DNA of 64,000 bases from Candidatus Bathyarchaeum tardum (GTDB lineage Archaea; Thermoproteota; Bathyarchaeia; Bathyarchaeales; Bathyarchaeaceae). Positions 33,810 to 42,831 of the stretch are shown here, in pieces. The stretch spans positions 62,001-126,000 of the forward strand of contig JARVGH010000001.1 in assembly GCA_029762755.1 (NCBI GenBank), given 5' to 3'. The notes beneath the pieces were generated by a model. The model was not told where the DNA came from. It was given only the letters and a program-made list of their open reading frames with translations, and did not search any database. Numbering within the stretch: the first letter of the stretch is position 1; every line of letters begins with the position of its first letter. Position numbers and translations under genes: made by a program.

Positions 33810-34313
33810 CTATGTTTTCAAAGCGTTCTGGAACAGCTTCTTTATTGCTGTTATTCGGGTCTTTTCTGAAACATCATCCTTGGACGTAAACTCTAATGCT
33901 CCTTCTGGACACCATTTCACGCATTCAGGTTCGCCGTCACACAGGTCGCAGACAAACACTTGTTTGGTTTCTGGATGCAACTCAAGGGCACCATAATCAC
34001 AAGCTTCAATACACCATCCACAACCGTTGCATTTTTCTTCATCAACTTTAATTACACCTGTTTCTTCGTTCTGTTTTAGGGCATCACGAGGACAAGTAAC
34101 CACACATGGGGCATCTTCACACAAACGACAAGAAACAGCTAAATTAACAAAAGGATTCAAACGAACCACCCGAATACGTGACTTGGTCGGATTGTACGTT
34201 TTCTCTTTTTTCATCGAACATGCGTACTCACAAATACGACAACCCGTACATTTAGAAGCATCACAATTAACTAACTTTTTCTCTTTAACTTCAGACAACC
34301 ACATCGCTTCCAC
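33810..34313 (-). CDS. Polyferredoxin-type 4Fe-4S protein, AOR partner
   Basis: A 167-residue iron-sulfur protein with four cysteine clusters: CTGCRICEYAC, CRLCEDAPCVVTC, CNGCGWCIEAC and CDLCDGEPECVKWC. This is the HycB/FdhB-like arrangement with about four [4Fe-4S] clusters. Its GTG start overlaps the stop of the AOR gene by one base (TAGTG); an ATG three codons in is also possible. It probably accepts electrons from the AOR and passes them to ferredoxin or another carrier. Confidence 0.9.
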   Translation of the reverse strand: MEAMWLSEVKEKKLVNCDASKCTGCRICEYACSMKKEKTYNPTKSRIRVVRLNPFVNLAVSCRLCEDAPCVVTCPRDALKQNEETGVIKVDEEKCNGCGWCIEACDYGALELHPETKQVFVCDLCDGEPECVKWCPEGALEFTSKDDVSEKTRITAIKKLFQNALKT

Positions 34314-36160
34314 TATTTTTGGTTCTCCACAAACTTAACGAGCTCACCTAAACCTAACTCTTCAAGCTTCTTAACCGTAGGAACACCATTTTTGTCCCAA
34401 CTACGAACACTGTAGTAGTCATCCAATCCAAGGTCAATTTCAGTTTTAGTTACAACTGAACCCTTGGCTACGCCCTCATCTGGAATTGGCACATTCATAA
34501 TCTTCCACGGCAACACATCATCAATTCGGGTTCCCTTGCCCTCACGAAGATTAATTGCCCGAACAAGATTCTTAATACGTTCCCCTGTTTTCATCAAATC
34601 TTTCTCTGTTACTTTAATGCCAGTAGCTAACCTGTAATACTCTGCCATGTCCTTGAATCCGTCAATAACCCGCTTAGAATATTTGCATAACATCAAAGAA
34701 TCAACAACATTGTACAAATCTTCAGTTTCGGCAACAAGTTTCCCTTGACCCTTTCTAATCTTTAAACGATCAACTTTTCCTTCAATATCAAACAAACAAG
34801 CATAAACCCCAGAACGTGCCCCACAAGACGAAACTGTAGCACCTAACGCTGCAGTCTTTAGTGACCTAAGGTCATACCCTTGCAGTTCCAAGCCCTTAAC
34901 ATGATTCGCATACTTGTTTGAACCTTTTCCAATCTTTTCAGCAGCTAATTTTGTTCCGTCAGAAAGAACCTCACCCAACCAACCTTCACGAACCCCAATC
35001 CGCTTTATTACTTCAAGGAGGGCTTCATGGTTTCCAAAATCAAGATTCAAGCCTTCAGTTTCTTTATCAGTTATAATCTTGCTTTCATAAAGGTCCATAA
35101 CAAAAGCAACCGATGCTCCTGCAGAGATAACATCCAAACCATAGTTGTCGCATAACCTGATTGCTTCAATAATTGCATCTAATCGATCAACTCCACAAAG
35201 GGGACCAACTGCCCACAAACTTTCAAACTTTAGATTCGCAGTGCTTCCAGCATATTTCCCATCAGGGACATTGGACAAACAATCAAACCGTAAACCACAT
35301 GTTGAACAACCCACAACTTTTTGCACATATGCCTTCAAGGATTCGCCAGTAACGTTTTTAATTTTCTCAAAAGTAGCTTGCGAAAAATTACGACTAGGCA
35401 AAGCTGCCAAACGATTCAAAGCAACTAGGCTGTCTGAGCTTCCTAAATGCCGATAGTTGCGGGCTTGGGGCTCTTTCATGCGCTCGAAAATGTTTCTCAC
35501 AAAATCTGTAAACACTTTATATTTTGCAACATTCACATCTTTCGTTCCACGAACTGCGACTGCTTTCACGTTCTTGGAACCCAAAACAGCCCCCATTCCA
35601 CCTCGCCCAGCAACTCGCTGATCATCATTAATTATACACGCAAACCGAACAAGCTTTTCTGCAGCTGCACCAACCGCGCAGACACGAACATAACAGTCAC
35701 CTTGTTCATCTTTGATTGCTTCTACAGTTTCTTGAGGAGACTTGCCAACTAAACGGGAAGCATCAACTAACTGAACTGAATCATCGTCAATCCACACGTA
35801 AACCAGTTTTTCAGATTTACCTGTAATAACTATAGCATCGTATCCTGCTTGTTTTAATTCTGCCCCAAAAAACCCATGAGTCTTTGCAGCACAAACTAAT
35901 TCAGTTAACGGAGACTTGGAAACCACAGCATAACCGTTTCCCCCCAAGGGAGAAATTGTACCAGTTAATGCCCCCGTAACAAAAACTATTGGATTATCAG
36001 CACCAAAGGAATCTACACACTTCTTGGAGTGGTCTAACCACAACTTGACTCCAAGACCTACGCCTCCAATATAATCTTTCAATAATTGTTCGTCTAACGC
36101 TTTAGTTTCAGCTTTTCCAGTTGCCAAATCCAAAAAAAGAGCCTGCTTTGCAAAACTCAA
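34313..36160 (-). CDS. aor: Aldehyde:ferredoxin oxidoreductase family tungsten enzyme
   Basis: A 615-residue pterin-dependent enzyme of the AOR family, which oxidises aldehydes to acids. Diagnostic parts are TGTISPLGGNGYAVVSKSPL, RVAGRGGMGAVLGSKNVKAVAV for the tungstopterin domain, PSRNF, the Fe-S cysteines CSTCGLRFDC and the final ligand in VDSLMLCKY. The CxxC plus Cys spacing differs from the common CxxCxxxC by two residues. Aldehyde specificity is unknown. It forms an operon with the downstream 4Fe-4S protein, as in two-subunit family members. Confidence 0.93.
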   Translation of the reverse strand: MSFAKQALFLDLATGKAETKALDEQLLKDYIGGVGLGVKLWLDHSKKCVDSFGADNPIVFVTGALTGTISPLGGNGYAVVSKSPLTELVCAAKTHGFFGAELKQAGYDAIVITGKSEKLVYVWIDDDSVQLVDASRLVGKSPQETVEAIKDEQGDCYVRVCAVGAAAEKLVRFACIINDDQRVAGRGGMGAVLGSKNVKAVAVRGTKDVNVAKYKVFTDFVRNIFERMKEPQARNYRHLGSSDSLVALNRLAALPSRNFSQATFEKIKNVTGESLKAYVQKVVGCSTCGLRFDCLSNVPDGKYAGSTANLKFESLWAVGPLCGVDRLDAIIEAIRLCDNYGLDVISAGASVAFVMDLYESKIITDKETEGLNLDFGNHEALLEVIKRIGVREGWLGEVLSDGTKLAAEKIGKGSNKYANHVKGLELQGYDLRSLKTAALGATVSSCGARSGVYACLFDIEGKVDRLKIRKGQGKLVAETEDLYNVVDSLMLCKYSKRVIDGFKDMAEYYRLATGIKVTEKDLMKTGERIKNLVRAINLREGKGTRIDDVLPWKIMNVPIPDEGVAKGSVVTKTEIDLGLDDYYSVRSWDKNGVPTVKKLEELGLGELVKFVENQK

Positions 36161-36282
36161 CTTTAATCCTCCGCTGATAACCTTGAAAAAAAAGGCAACC
36201 CAACTAGATAAGTATAATCTTCATTTTTTTAACTCAAACAAAAAGGCTAATTTTATTTTACTGTCAAAAACCAACTAATGGC

Positions 36283-37473
36283 CTAAATTTCTAACTGGGT
36301 GCCCATTTTCGTTAAATTATTGTAACCCGATTTTGTCACTTCAATAATATCTTCTAAACGTAATCCCCCAACTTTTGGATTGTAGACTCCGGGTTCAATA
36401 GTTACAACAACGTGTTCCTTTAAGGGAAAACTCGAAAACTCATTGATTCTAGGGCTTTCATGAATCTGCAAACCCACCCCATGACCCAAACCATGTGTCA
36501 TACCTTTCGTCACTTTTTGCCCGTTTCGTTCAGTCTGATAACCATTTTTTTCTAAAACATCACAACAAACATCGTAAACTTGACTTCCAATAGCTCCAGC
36601 ATGAACTGCATCCAACGAAGCATTCTTTGCCTCAAAAACTGCATCAAACATCTTTTTGACTTCCAGTGAGGCTTTTCCTTTCACTACTGTTCGGGTCATG
36701 TCTGCCCAGTAACGTTTCTGTATGCTCCGCGGATAAATGTCCAAAATTATTGGTTGATCTGCTTTAAGTTTGTCATCAGCTTCACCCGCGTAATGGGGAT
36801 CCGACGATTTTGGTCCACATGCCACAATGAGGTCTTCTTCGGGCAAACAACCATTTTCTAAAAGCTTGTAACCAAAAAACGCTTTCACATTGCCTACCGT
36901 TAATGGTTCTCCATCTTGCAACAAAATCTTGTTGGCACCAACTTCCGTGTTAGCAATCAAATCAATTGCCTCAGACGTAACTTTCTCGTTAATCTGTTGA
37001 ATCTTTTTAATTACTTCAACTTCTTGGATGCCTTTAGTTTCTCGGGCTTTTTCAACAACACCTAACATAGGCGTAACAGATAGACCCTCTTTTCTTAGAA
37101 AATCAGCAACCAATAACGGAAAATTTGGAGGCACACAAATCTTGGAACCTTTGCCCAACTCTTTTTCAGCTACTTTTACGATGAAGTCGACCCTACCTAG
37201 TTGAGGATTTTTTGCTGATTTCACAATTTTTTGATAATTGTAATCAAAGTATGACTTCACGTTTTTAACAGTAGACTGCTTTTGTGCACGTGAACACTCC
37301 ATCTGACTAACTACAATAATTGGCTCTTGGTTGATTTTTTTCAAAAAAATGAAAGCATCAGGCGCAAAAAACTGTGTAAGATAATACATGTTAGCATCTC
37401 GAGAACTGTCAGAATACAAAAACAACGAATCCACATTGTTTTCAGCTAAAATGTTGTCAAGTTCTATCTTCAT
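36283..37473 (-). CDS. pepQ: M24 metallopeptidase, Xaa-Pro dipeptidase/aminopeptidase
   Basis: About 396 residues. An N-terminal creatinase-like domain (MKIELDNILAENNVDSLF) leads to the pita-bread M24 domain. Its metal ligands are visible: DIYPRS and WADMTRT (two Asp), GLGHGVG (His), VTIEPG (Glu) and RLEDII (Glu). It cleaves peptides next to proline in the cytoplasm. The open frame extends to 37572 as MVAGSNPAGPT, but that extension is antisense-frame readthrough of the tRNA gene and is rejected; the ATG at 37473 starts the real domain. Confidence 0.92.
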   Translation of the reverse strand: MKIELDNILAENNVDSLFLYSDSSRDANMYYLTQFFAPDAFIFLKKINQEPIIVVSQMECSRAQKQSTVKNVKSYFDYNYQKIVKSAKNPQLGRVDFIVKVAEKELGKGSKICVPPNFPLLVADFLRKEGLSVTPMLGVVEKARETKGIQEVEVIKKIQQINEKVTSEAIDLIANTEVGANKILLQDGEPLTVGNVKAFFGYKLLENGCLPEEDLIVACGPKSSDPHYAGEADDKLKADQPIILDIYPRSIQKRYWADMTRTVVKGKASLEVKKMFDAVFEAKNASLDAVHAGAIGSQVYDVCCDVLEKNGYQTERNGQKVTKGMTHGLGHGVGLQIHESPRINEFSSFPLKEHVVVTIEPGVYNPKVGGLRLEDIIEVTKSGYNNLTKMGTQLEI

Positions 37474-37538
37474 TGTTTGCACATCTTTAATTGACTTTGT
37501 AGAATGGTGAGTAAATCGTTTTTCCACCAAAACTGTTA

Positions 37539-37616
37539 TGGTGGGCCCGGCCGGATTTGAACCAGCGACCACCAGGTTATGAGCCTGGCGCTCTAACCGA
37601 ACTGAGCTACGGGCCC
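37539..37616 (-). tRNA. tRNA with CAT anticodon (elongator Met or Ile2)
   Basis: On the minus strand GGGCCCG pairs with CGGGCCC, followed by A73 and an encoded CCA. D arm GCTC/GAGC, anticodon stem CCAGG/CCTGG with loop CTCATAA, and T arm GCTGG/CCGGC are all intact, with no intron. It is not the initiator, which needs GGG/CCC in the anticodon stem. The GGGCCCG acceptor resembles archaeal isoleucine tRNAs, so a modified-C34 tRNA-Ile2 is possible. Confidence 0.9.
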
Positions 37617-37782
37617 TCCGTAAATTTTCTTATTACCCGATTGTCAAGTTAAGATTTAAGGATTTTCTGCATTTAGACCTGATACTTGACCAAACCTGAT
37701 GCCATCTAACTTTTTTTGTTTTAGAATTTTACAAAGTGCCCTAATTCAAAGCTTACAAGAATGTTTTTACACTAATTTTTGT

Positions 37783-37926
37783 TCACTCTTTCTTTTTCTG
37801 GTGTTCGGCAATCATCTGTATTGCTTGAGGCATGTTGTTCATACATTCTTTAATCATATCCATCAATGCAGCGTTTATTTCGACATCTAAAGTTACTTTC
37901 ACGTGTCCTTTATTTTCTTCAACCAC
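37783..37926 (-). CDS. 47-residue protein overlapping its upstream gene
   Basis: A GTG-started frame with a GGGGTGA ribosome site inside the upstream gene. The product (VEENKGHVKVTLDVEINAAL, then amphipathic helix DMIKECMNNMPQAIQMIAEH) has a beta strand followed by a helix and a basic tail. It overlaps the end of the upstream 83-residue gene by 28 bases, which implies translational coupling. No family is recognised, but the ribosome site and composition argue that it is real. Confidence 0.5.
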   Translation of the reverse strand: MVEENKGHVKVTLDVEINAALMDMIKECMNNMPQAIQMIAEHQKKKE

Positions 37927-38150
37927 GATAGTTCACCCCCTTTATCAATTTTCAAAAACAGGTCCATATCAAAAAAGTAATGGTGCTTTCCCTTTCTGGT
38001 GGATTTGATTTTATAATCTTCAAGTAATCCACTTTTTTTGTAATCTTTCAACTTTTTACCAATAAGATAACCAATAAACTGCGGAAACAAAAACTCGAAC
38101 CTGAAAGCTATCCTTGATAAAACGGAAACAGCGCTGTCGAAAAGACCCAT
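37899..38150 (-). CDS. 83-residue protein, hypothetical
   Basis: A basic small protein starting MGLFDSAVSVLSRIAF, with an aromatic hydrophobic stretch (FEFLFPQFIGYLIGKKL) and a charged C-terminal half that includes TRKGKHHYFFDMDLFLKI. The hydrophobic part could touch the membrane or a partner. It is cotranscribed with the overlapping 47-residue gene. No family is recognised. Both lie divergent from the aIF2-beta gene. Confidence 0.55.
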   Translation of the reverse strand: MGLFDSAVSVLSRIAFRFEFLFPQFIGYLIGKKLKDYKKSGLLEDYKIKSTRKGKHHYFFDMDLFLKIDKGGELSWLKKIKDT

Positions 38151-38292
38151 TACAATCCCCTGAATGCATTAAAATTAAACTCGTTAACTCAAATATGTGT
38201 TCTGGTCAATTGGTAAACTTGTTGGTTCTTTGTTTCAAAAAAAGGGAAGGGCTTTTATTTGGCGTAAATCTCCTGTAGGGTAGGCGTTAGGG

Positions 38293-38697
38293 ATGGATTA
38301 CAAAGAATTACTTGAACGTGCTCAATCACAGCTTCCTTCAGACATAAGTGAACACAAACGGTTTGAAGTTCCCGAACCTCGAAGCTTCATCAATGGTATG
38401 CGAACAATTCTCGCCAATTTTAAAGAAATTTGTGACGCATTGAATCGTGACCCCCGGCATGTTCTCAAGTTCTTTTCAAAAGAAATGGCTACTGCAGCAA
38501 CAATGCAAAGAAACCGAGCAATCTTTCAAGGAAAATTTTATCCTGATACTTTTCAGCGCCTGACTCAAAGATACATCAAAGAATTCGTAGTTTGTCCAGT
38601 TTGCACCCGTCCAGATACAAAAATTGTTAAGGACAAACGGTTCCTGTTTTTGGTCTGTGAAGCATGCGGAGCAAGATCATCAATATCAACCTTGTAG
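38293..38697 (+). CDS. eif2b: Translation initiation factor aIF2 subunit beta
   Basis: Subunit of the heterotrimer that brings initiator Met-tRNA to the ribosome. The 134-residue protein has the alpha/beta core (RSFINGMRTILANFKEICDA, NRDPRHVLKFFSKEM) and the C-terminal zinc ribbon CPVCTRPDTK...CEACGA. This is the expected length for archaeal aIF2-beta. It is followed by a DUF424 gene, a pairing often seen in archaea, and begins a block of translation and ribosome-biogenesis genes. Confidence 0.95.
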   Translation: MDYKELLERAQSQLPSDISEHKRFEVPEPRSFINGMRTILANFKEICDALNRDPRHVLKFFSKEMATAATMQRNRAIFQGKFYPDTFQRLTQRYIKEFVVCPVCTRPDTKIVKDKRFLFLVCEACGARSSISTL

Positions 38698-38708
38698 AGT
38701 TCTTAACC

Positions 38709-39005
38709 TTGGAAGTCTATGCAAAGTTAAGCAAATGTGGCGAACATGTGCTTCTTGCCGCCTGTGACGAGGAATTGTTAGGTCAGATTCTAAAAGACGG
38801 AAAAATTGTTTTCAAAATTGGGGAAGAATTCTATAAAGGTCCAAAAATTCCCTTGGACGACGCTGTTAGTTTGATGGAAGAATCAACTGTAGTAAACTTG
38901 GTTGGTCCTAATGTCGTAAAAAAGGCCATCGAAAAAGGTCTAGTTCATCCTGAAGCAGTTCTTGACATCTGTGGCGTGCCCCACGCACAAATAGTCAAGA
39001 TTTAA
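38709..39005 (+). CDS. DUF424 family protein
   Basis: About 99 residues. The conserved core is HVLLAACDEELLGQILKDGK followed by VFKIGEEFYKG and, later, VNLVGPNVVKKAIEKGLVHP. DUF424 proteins are archaeal, of unknown function, and often sit beside translation genes as here. The TTG at 38709 matches the usual family start; an ATG at 38664 would overlap aIF2-beta by 34 bases and add 15 atypical residues. Confidence 0.8.
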   Translation: MEVYAKLSKCGEHVLLAACDEELLGQILKDGKIVFKIGEEFYKGPKIPLDDAVSLMEESTVVNLVGPNVVKKAIEKGLVHPEAVLDICGVPHAQIVKI

Positions 39006-39008
39006 CTG

Positions 39009-39362
39009 TTAAACCCAATGGATGTCGTCGTCTTTTGCATTCATTTTGAAAACAACAATTTGAAACAACTCATCGGTATCATTAACTACCCCATGAATTT
39101 CTCCCGGTTCACACAATATGGTATCGTGAGGTTGAACCCGAACCCGTGAATCTCCACAAAAAACAATTGCGTTTCCTTTGAGGATATGATAAACTTCTTT
39201 CATTTGTTTATGATAATGCGGCTTTATTTCAGTATGTGATTCGCTGTTAACTATTTGAACAAGATTTCCTTTAGAATTCAAATCCTCTTCACTAAGCAAA
39301 ACTTTTTTGGAGTAACCAGCGCGTTTCAACCATTCTTTTTCATCTGCTTTAACATACTTCAT
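39009..39362 (-). CDS. Cupin-domain protein
   Basis: A 117-residue single cupin. KPHYHKQMKEVYHILKGNAIVF supplies the metal-binding His-x-His and Glu of motif 1, and PGEIHGV the His of motif 2. Such small cupins include isomerases, dioxygenases and ligand sensors; the substrate is unknown. It converges with the DUF424 gene, with three bases between the stops. Confidence 0.82.
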   Translation of the reverse strand: MKYVKADEKEWLKRAGYSKKVLLSEEDLNSKGNLVQIVNSESHTEIKPHYHKQMKEVYHILKGNAIVFCGDSRVRVQPHDTILCEPGEIHGVVNDTDELFQIVVFKMNAKDDDIHWV

Positions 39363-39489
39363 CTTTGGATCACCCTGCTGGATAACTAAACGATAATATT
39401 GTTGGACAAATGAGTATTTTTAGGTTTTTTTAATTGCATAGAAACCTAAATAGGGGCTTGTTTGACACTGCTGTGTAGGAAGGTCTGTT

Positions 39490-40287
39490 GTGACTTTTAG
39501 AGACAAAGTGGATAGAAAGCTCGACCGTAAGCAAAGAGCATACGAAATTGGTTCGTTGATGAAAAATAAGCGGAGCGAGGACTACCAAGTAATTGAAGAA
39601 GTTTTTGACAAATCTACAGTAATGACGATTTACGATTTCATGAACAAGGGAATAATTGATGAAATTCATGGTGTTGTGAATGCTGGAAAAGAAGCTCGGA
39701 TATACTTGGGTAAAGACCCTCAAGGAAACGAGTTGGCAATCAAAATTTATCTTACAAGTTCAGCAGAATTCAAAAAAGGAATGCTTCCATACATTGAAGG
39801 TGACCAAAGATTTGCACATGTTCGTAGGGACACTCGTTCTTTGATTTATACTTGGGCGCAAAAAGAATACAAGAACTTGCAACGTGCCCATGAAGCAAAA
39901 GTAAATGTTCCCGAGCCAATTGCGGTGCAAAAGAACGTTTTGATAATGGAATTTATTGGCAAGGATGGTGAACGTGCGCCACTGTTGAAAGAAACTGAAC
40001 TTGAAGATCCAGCAAAGGTTTTCAAACTTTTGATGACTTATTTAAAACGCCTTTACAGTAAAGCTGGATTAGTGCATGCCGACCTAAGTGAATACAACAT
40101 CATGATGTGGAAAGGAAAACCTGTGGTTTTTGATGTTGCCCAATCTGTGTTGACCAGTCATCCCCTAGCTGACAAGTTTCTGCGACGGGATTTAGAAAAC
40201 ATTCGTAGATACTTTAAAAGGTTAGATTCAACCGTGCAATCAGTGGAAAAAATGTATGAGAGGGTTACAGGTGGAAGGAATTACTAG
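39490..40287 (+). CDS. rio1: RIO1-type serine protein kinase
   Basis: Atypical kinase/ATPase needed for small ribosomal subunit maturation. The 265-residue protein has the RIO1 ATP loop variant VNAGKEARIYLG (usual STGKEANV), catalytic HADLSEYNIM and the metal-binding VVFDVAQSV in place of DFG. The GTG start is close to a weak AGGT site. Its end overlaps the KH protein gene by 32 bases, a conserved archaeal arrangement linking RIO1 and Pno1. Confidence 0.95.
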   Translation: MTFRDKVDRKLDRKQRAYEIGSLMKNKRSEDYQVIEEVFDKSTVMTIYDFMNKGIIDEIHGVVNAGKEARIYLGKDPQGNELAIKIYLTSSAEFKKGMLPYIEGDQRFAHVRRDTRSLIYTWAQKEYKNLQRAHEAKVNVPEPIAVQKNVLIMEFIGKDGERAPLLKETELEDPAKVFKLLMTYLKRLYSKAGLVHADLSEYNIMMWKGKPVVFDVAQSVLTSHPLADKFLRRDLENIRRYFKRLDSTVQSVEKMYERVTGGRNY

Positions 40288-40849
40288 TTATGTTAAGATT
40301 CCAGGAAATCGGATTGGTGCTCTTGTTGGTCCAGATGGTTGTGTGAAAAATATCATTGAACGAAAACTTAAGGTGAAGTTGGATGTGGACAGCGAAAATG
40401 GAACCGTGCAGATAACCCTTCCTGTAACGTCAGAGGACCCAACAGTTTTGTTCCGCGCCAAAGAAGTAGTAATTGCCATTGGTCGAGGTTTTGCACCTGA
40501 ACCTGCTTTTCGTTTGCTTGACGACGAAGAAATTATGTTTGAAGTTATTGATCTACGCGACATAATAGGTAGGTCTCCGTCTGATTTGAAACGACTAAAA
40601 GGAAGATTAATTGGAAAAGAAGGCAAAACCCGAAAAATAATTGAAGAATTAAGCGAAGCAAATATTTCAATTTATGGTCACACGGTTGCGATTATTGGAT
40701 ACCCCGATCAGGCTTCTATTGCCCGGGAGGCAGTAAATATGTTGATTGGTGGCAGTCTTCACGGAACTGTGTATCGTTTCTTGCACAAGAAACGCCGAGA
40801 ACTCAAAAAACAGCGACTGCAACTGTGGGAACCAACACACAAAGAATAA
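40256..40849 (+). CDS. KH-domain RNA-binding protein, Pno1/Dim2-like
   Basis: A 197-residue protein with two KH domains. VKIPGNRIGALVGPDGCVKN carries the GxxG loop of the first (somewhat degenerate), and LKGRLIGKEGKTRKIIEE that of the second. A basic C-terminal tail follows. Homologs (Pno1/Dim2/Krr1) act in 3' processing of 16S-type rRNA and bind next to RIO1, which fits the overlapping gene order. The ATG at 40256 lies within the rio1 coding region. Confidence 0.9.
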   Translation: MRGLQVEGITSYVKIPGNRIGALVGPDGCVKNIIERKLKVKLDVDSENGTVQITLPVTSEDPTVLFRAKEVVIAIGRGFAPEPAFRLLDDEEIMFEVIDLRDIIGRSPSDLKRLKGRLIGKEGKTRKIIEELSEANISIYGHTVAIIGYPDQASIAREAVNMLIGGSLHGTVYRFLHKKRRELKKQRLQLWEPTHKE

Positions 40850-41073
40850 GTTTTCACTCATTTGAAAACGGCACAAATTTGTGAATCTTTAAATTTTACA
40901 AAAACATTGAAATACATATCATACAAAACTAAGAATGACCCTGTCATGTTGCTACATATCATGCAATGCCGTTCTGAGGCGGTTCCCAGTCAAAAAGACC
41001 TTGGGTACAATGCAAACACACTGAAAAAGCAGCATCTAAAGCATAGAATTTCACGGGACGGTGCAAACCAACT

Positions 41074-42831
41074 TTGGTAACCTTCCAAGAAATTAGTCCT
41101 GCAGATTTCTTTTACCGTAACCGAGACATTGCTGGATTCACAAATCCTTCCCGAGCAGTTTTCGTTTCTATCCGAGAAATTGTAGAAAACTCTCTGGACT
41201 CTGCTGACCAAATTAGCGTCTCCCCTGAAGTGTATGTGCGCCTGACTGAAGAAGAAGGACAGCCCAGTACTGAATCAGGAAACGGTGTGTACCGATTAAT
41301 GGTTATGGACAACGGGTCTGGAATCGCTCCCCGTCATATTCCATCTGCGTTTGGTCAAGTTCTGTTTGGCTCAAACTACAAACTCAAGCAAGCCCGTGGA
41401 ACTTTTGGTTTGGGCGGAAAAATGTCGATTCTGTATGGGCAGATTACTACTCATAAACCAGTTATTATAAAGTCTAGCACTGGCGGCAACAAAGTTTACG
41501 AATTTAAAATGATGATAGACATCCAAAGAAACCGCCCTGTTATAATGGACCGCAAGACCCGAAGAAACAAGGAAAATTGGCGCGGAACCATAGTTGAATA
41601 TTCTCTTGAGGGCGACTATTACCGTGCGATGTCTAAGATTTTGGAGTACCTAAAACAAACTGCCTTGTTGACTCCTTATGCTGACATAAAATTTGTTGAC
41701 CCTAAAGGCAGATTGTACATGTTCAATAAGGTCACAAATAAGATGCCGCCTCCTCCCACAGAAACTTTGGCGCATCCTTATGGTGTAGATGTTGAAACTC
41801 TACAGCGGCTTATTCGGGTTACTACCTCAAAAAACCTGATAGATTTCATGCGCAAACACTTCCATCGAGTTGGGCAGGGAACATCTCTAAGTTTTTTGGA
41901 TTTTGCAGAATTCGTAAGAACCCCTGATCCTAAACGACTAAATCCTGATTTACTAACTCAACTTGTGGAAACTAACAATAAATCCCAGAAATATCGAAAC
42001 CTTTTTGGAAGACTGGATGAAAAAAAACTAACCCCCTTGTTGAAGAAAACAAAGGCTCATAATATGGCTGATTTCTTGTCAGATATTTTCCCTAAAATTG
42101 ACCGGAGTAAAATTCTTCGTTTGCTTGCATCTTCTGGTTTGGTGCGAAGTAAAAATCCAAAGAAACTAAAACCCCCTGAAATTGTAAAACTTGTTCGGAT
42201 GATGAAAAAATATACTGATTTTCTTCCTCCAGATGCAAGTTGTTTATCTCCATTGGGTGAAGACCTGTTAAGGGCTGGAATTCTTAAAGAACTAAAGCCA
42301 GACTTTGTTGCAGTTAGTCAACGAAAACCATCCACTTATGCTGGGCATCCTTTCATTATCGAAACGGCTATTGCTTATGGGGGGAACATCCCGAAAAAGG
42401 ATGATATTGTTGTTTATCGTTTTGCCAATAAAATTCCGTTATTGTACGATGAAGCAAGCGACGTTTCAGTTCGTGTAATTCGTTCAATAAACTGGAGACG
42501 ATACAAAGTTGCTTCGGGTATGCCTATTGCGATTTTAGTTCATTTGTGCAGTACTAAAGTTCCTTACAAGACTGTTGGTAAGGAGTTTATTGCGGATAGG
42601 CCCGAAGTAAAAACTGAAATTCTTAACGGAATCCGTGAGGTTGCTCGTCGTTTGCAGACCTTTTTAGCAAAGCGGGAACATGTAGCTAAAGAGAAGAAAC
42701 GTTTGACTGTTTTCGCAAAGTATTTGCCGAAGATAGCAAGATTTTCTGCTGATTTAGCCGAAAAAAGTGAAACACCAAATATTGAGCTATTGTTGAAGAG
42801 TGTGAGGAAATATGACGAAGAAGGAAACTGA
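41074..42831 (+). CDS. top6B: DNA topoisomerase VI subunit B
   Basis: ATPase subunit of the type IIB topoisomerase. The 585-residue protein starts with ISPADFFYRNRDIAGFTNP. It has the GHKL ATP site (IREIVENSLDSADQ with the metal Asn, VMDNGSGI, GTFGLGGKMS), a helix-2-turn-helix middle and a transducer domain with the ATP-contact Lys. The TTG at 41074 is placed by homology. It overlaps top6A by 20 bases. Confidence 0.95.
   Translation: MVTFQEISPADFFYRNRDIAGFTNPSRAVFVSIREIVENSLDSADQISVSPEVYVRLTEEEGQPSTESGNGVYRLMVMDNGSGIAPRHIPSAFGQVLFGSNYKLKQARGTFGLGGKMSILYGQITTHKPVIIKSSTGGNKVYEFKMMIDIQRNRPVIMDRKTRRNKENWRGTIVEYSLEGDYYRAMSKILEYLKQTALLTPYADIKFVDPKGRLYMFNKVTNKMPPPPTETLAHPYGVDVETLQRLIRVTTSKNLIDFMRKHFHRVGQGTSLSFLDFAEFVRTPDPKRLNPDLLTQLVETNNKSQKYRNLFGRLDEKKLTPLLKKTKAHNMADFLSDIFPKIDRSKILRLLASSGLVRSKNPKKLKPPEIVKLVRMMKKYTDFLPPDASCLSPLGEDLLRAGILKELKPDFVAVSQRKPSTYAGHPFIIETAIAYGGNIPKKDDIVVYRFANKIPLLYDEASDVSVRVIRSINWRRYKVASGMPIAILVHLCSTKVPYKTVGKEFIADRPEVKTEILNGIREVARRLQTFLAKREHVAKEKKRLTVFAKYLPKIARFSADLAEKSETPNIELLLKSVRKYDEEGN

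Noticed and set aside
37474-37572. N-terminal extension of the Xaa-Pro peptidase beginning MVAGSNPAGPT
   Set aside because: It reads through the tRNA gene at 37539-37616, a known artefact; the peptidase domain begins at the ATG at 37473.
40862-41080. 72-codon frame between the KH-protein gene and top6B
   Set aside because: TTG start without a ribosome site, no domain, and it overlaps the top6B start by seven bases; composition looks like chance open sequence.
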